DNA of 64,000 nt from Salegentibacter sediminis (lineage in GTDB: Bacteria; Bacteroidota; Bacteroidia; Flavobacteriales; Flavobacteriaceae), in contig NZ_MSJR01000001.1 of NCBI RefSeq assembly GCF_002078605.1, forward strand, positions 806,001 to 870,000. The letters are read 5' to 3'. Shown one piece after another: positions 63,879-64,000 of this stretch. The notes beneath the pieces were generated by a model that made no database searches, was not told the origin of the DNA, and saw only the letters and a list, made by a program, of their open reading frames with translations. Position numbers and translations under genes: made by a program. Every line of letters begins with the position of its first letter. The first letter of the stretch is position 1.

Positions 63879-63905
63879 AAAAACCCGGCAACTGCCGGGT
63901 TTTTT
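63879..63905. terminator. Intrinsic terminator of guaB
   Basis: AAAACCCGGCA pairs with TGCCGGGTTTT around AC, with A and T flanks; bidirectional between convergent genes. Confidence 0.9.
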
Positions 63906-63932
63906 ATTTGGTGATTTTAGAGGTACAGAGTT

Positions 63933-64000
63933 TTAATTTTCTTCGGTTTCTTTTTCCTGAACTTCATCAGGATCGATGCCTAATTTATCCAGGACTTTCT
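63933..64000 (-). CDS. Partial gene, C-terminal 21 residues only
   Basis: A minus-strand frame enters from the right edge and ends at TAA 63935-63933, reading KVLDKLGIDPDEVQEKETEEN. The acidic end looks like a real protein tail, and the bidirectional terminator at 63879 fits a convergent gene. Too short to identify. Confidence 0.5.
   Translation of the reverse strand, partial: KVLDKLGIDPDEVQEKETEEN

Overview
The window reads as chromosomal DNA of a marine-type member of the Bacteroidota, family Flavobacteriaceae (a Gramella/Christiangramia-, Salegentibacter- or Zunongwangia-like genome). The evidence is a tmRNA with the tag GENNYALAA, many promoters with the Bacteroidota -7 box TAnnTTTG, a giant adhesin with a C-terminal region like type IX secretion (T9SS) signals, a PorV paralogue, a PUR-domain DUF3276 protein, a long-form NusB, and general codon and AT usage. 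No rRNA, tRNA or CRISPR array was seen.

Region 1 (1-18.8 kb) is an accessory surface and exopolysaccharide locus. It holds a multi-PAS membrane sensor (cut by the left edge), a small winged-helix-like membrane protein, and the operon REC protein - HEAT-repeat membrane protein - processive family 2 glycosyltransferase. A membrane-embedded AraC-type regulator follows. Next come a 2732-residue T9SS adhesin (BspA-type repeats, about 19 tandem 80-residue Ig-like modules and one embedded SUEL-type lectin domain) and its own PorV-like protein. A YaiO-type TPR/beta-barrel protein faces them. Together they suggest a regulated machine that makes a glycan, exports it and displays a lectin adhesin. This is the best candidate for a poorly described system here.

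Region 2 (18.8-22.8 kb) is a decayed integrative mobile element: an island of GC-rich hairpins resembling a transfer origin, a broken BfmA/BtgA-like mobilisation gene, an HTH protein, an unknown protein and a tyrosine recombinase. It abuts the 3' end of the tmRNA gene, which lies on the minus strand (22824-23220).

Region 3 (23.3-36.9 kb) mixes metabolism and regulation: a saccharopine dehydrogenase-like enzyme; an MpaB-family oxygenase and small membrane proteins controlled by a winged-helix regulator with two matching operators; a secreted phosphatase/nuclease-fold protein; a porin-BCCT transporter-universal stress protein operon; kdsA; bipA; a YgjV-like protein; ftsE; and a DsrE-like protein.

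Region 4 (37.1-64 kb) is mainly core housekeeping: a TPR protein with a TonB-receptor-like barrel, a PiT-like permease, an amidohydrolase, a cyclophilin-FKBP fusion, two thiol redox proteins, a CsaA-like protein, an M14 peptidase, DUF3276, an MsbA-like ABC exporter, leucine dehydrogenase, nusB-DUF1573-yajC, pepT, pyrD, a LysE-type exporter, HMG-CoA lyase, a porin, a flavinylated membrane redox pair, and guaB. Strong intrinsic terminators separate most units. Several genes have the -7 box so close to the ATG that leaderless mRNA is likely.
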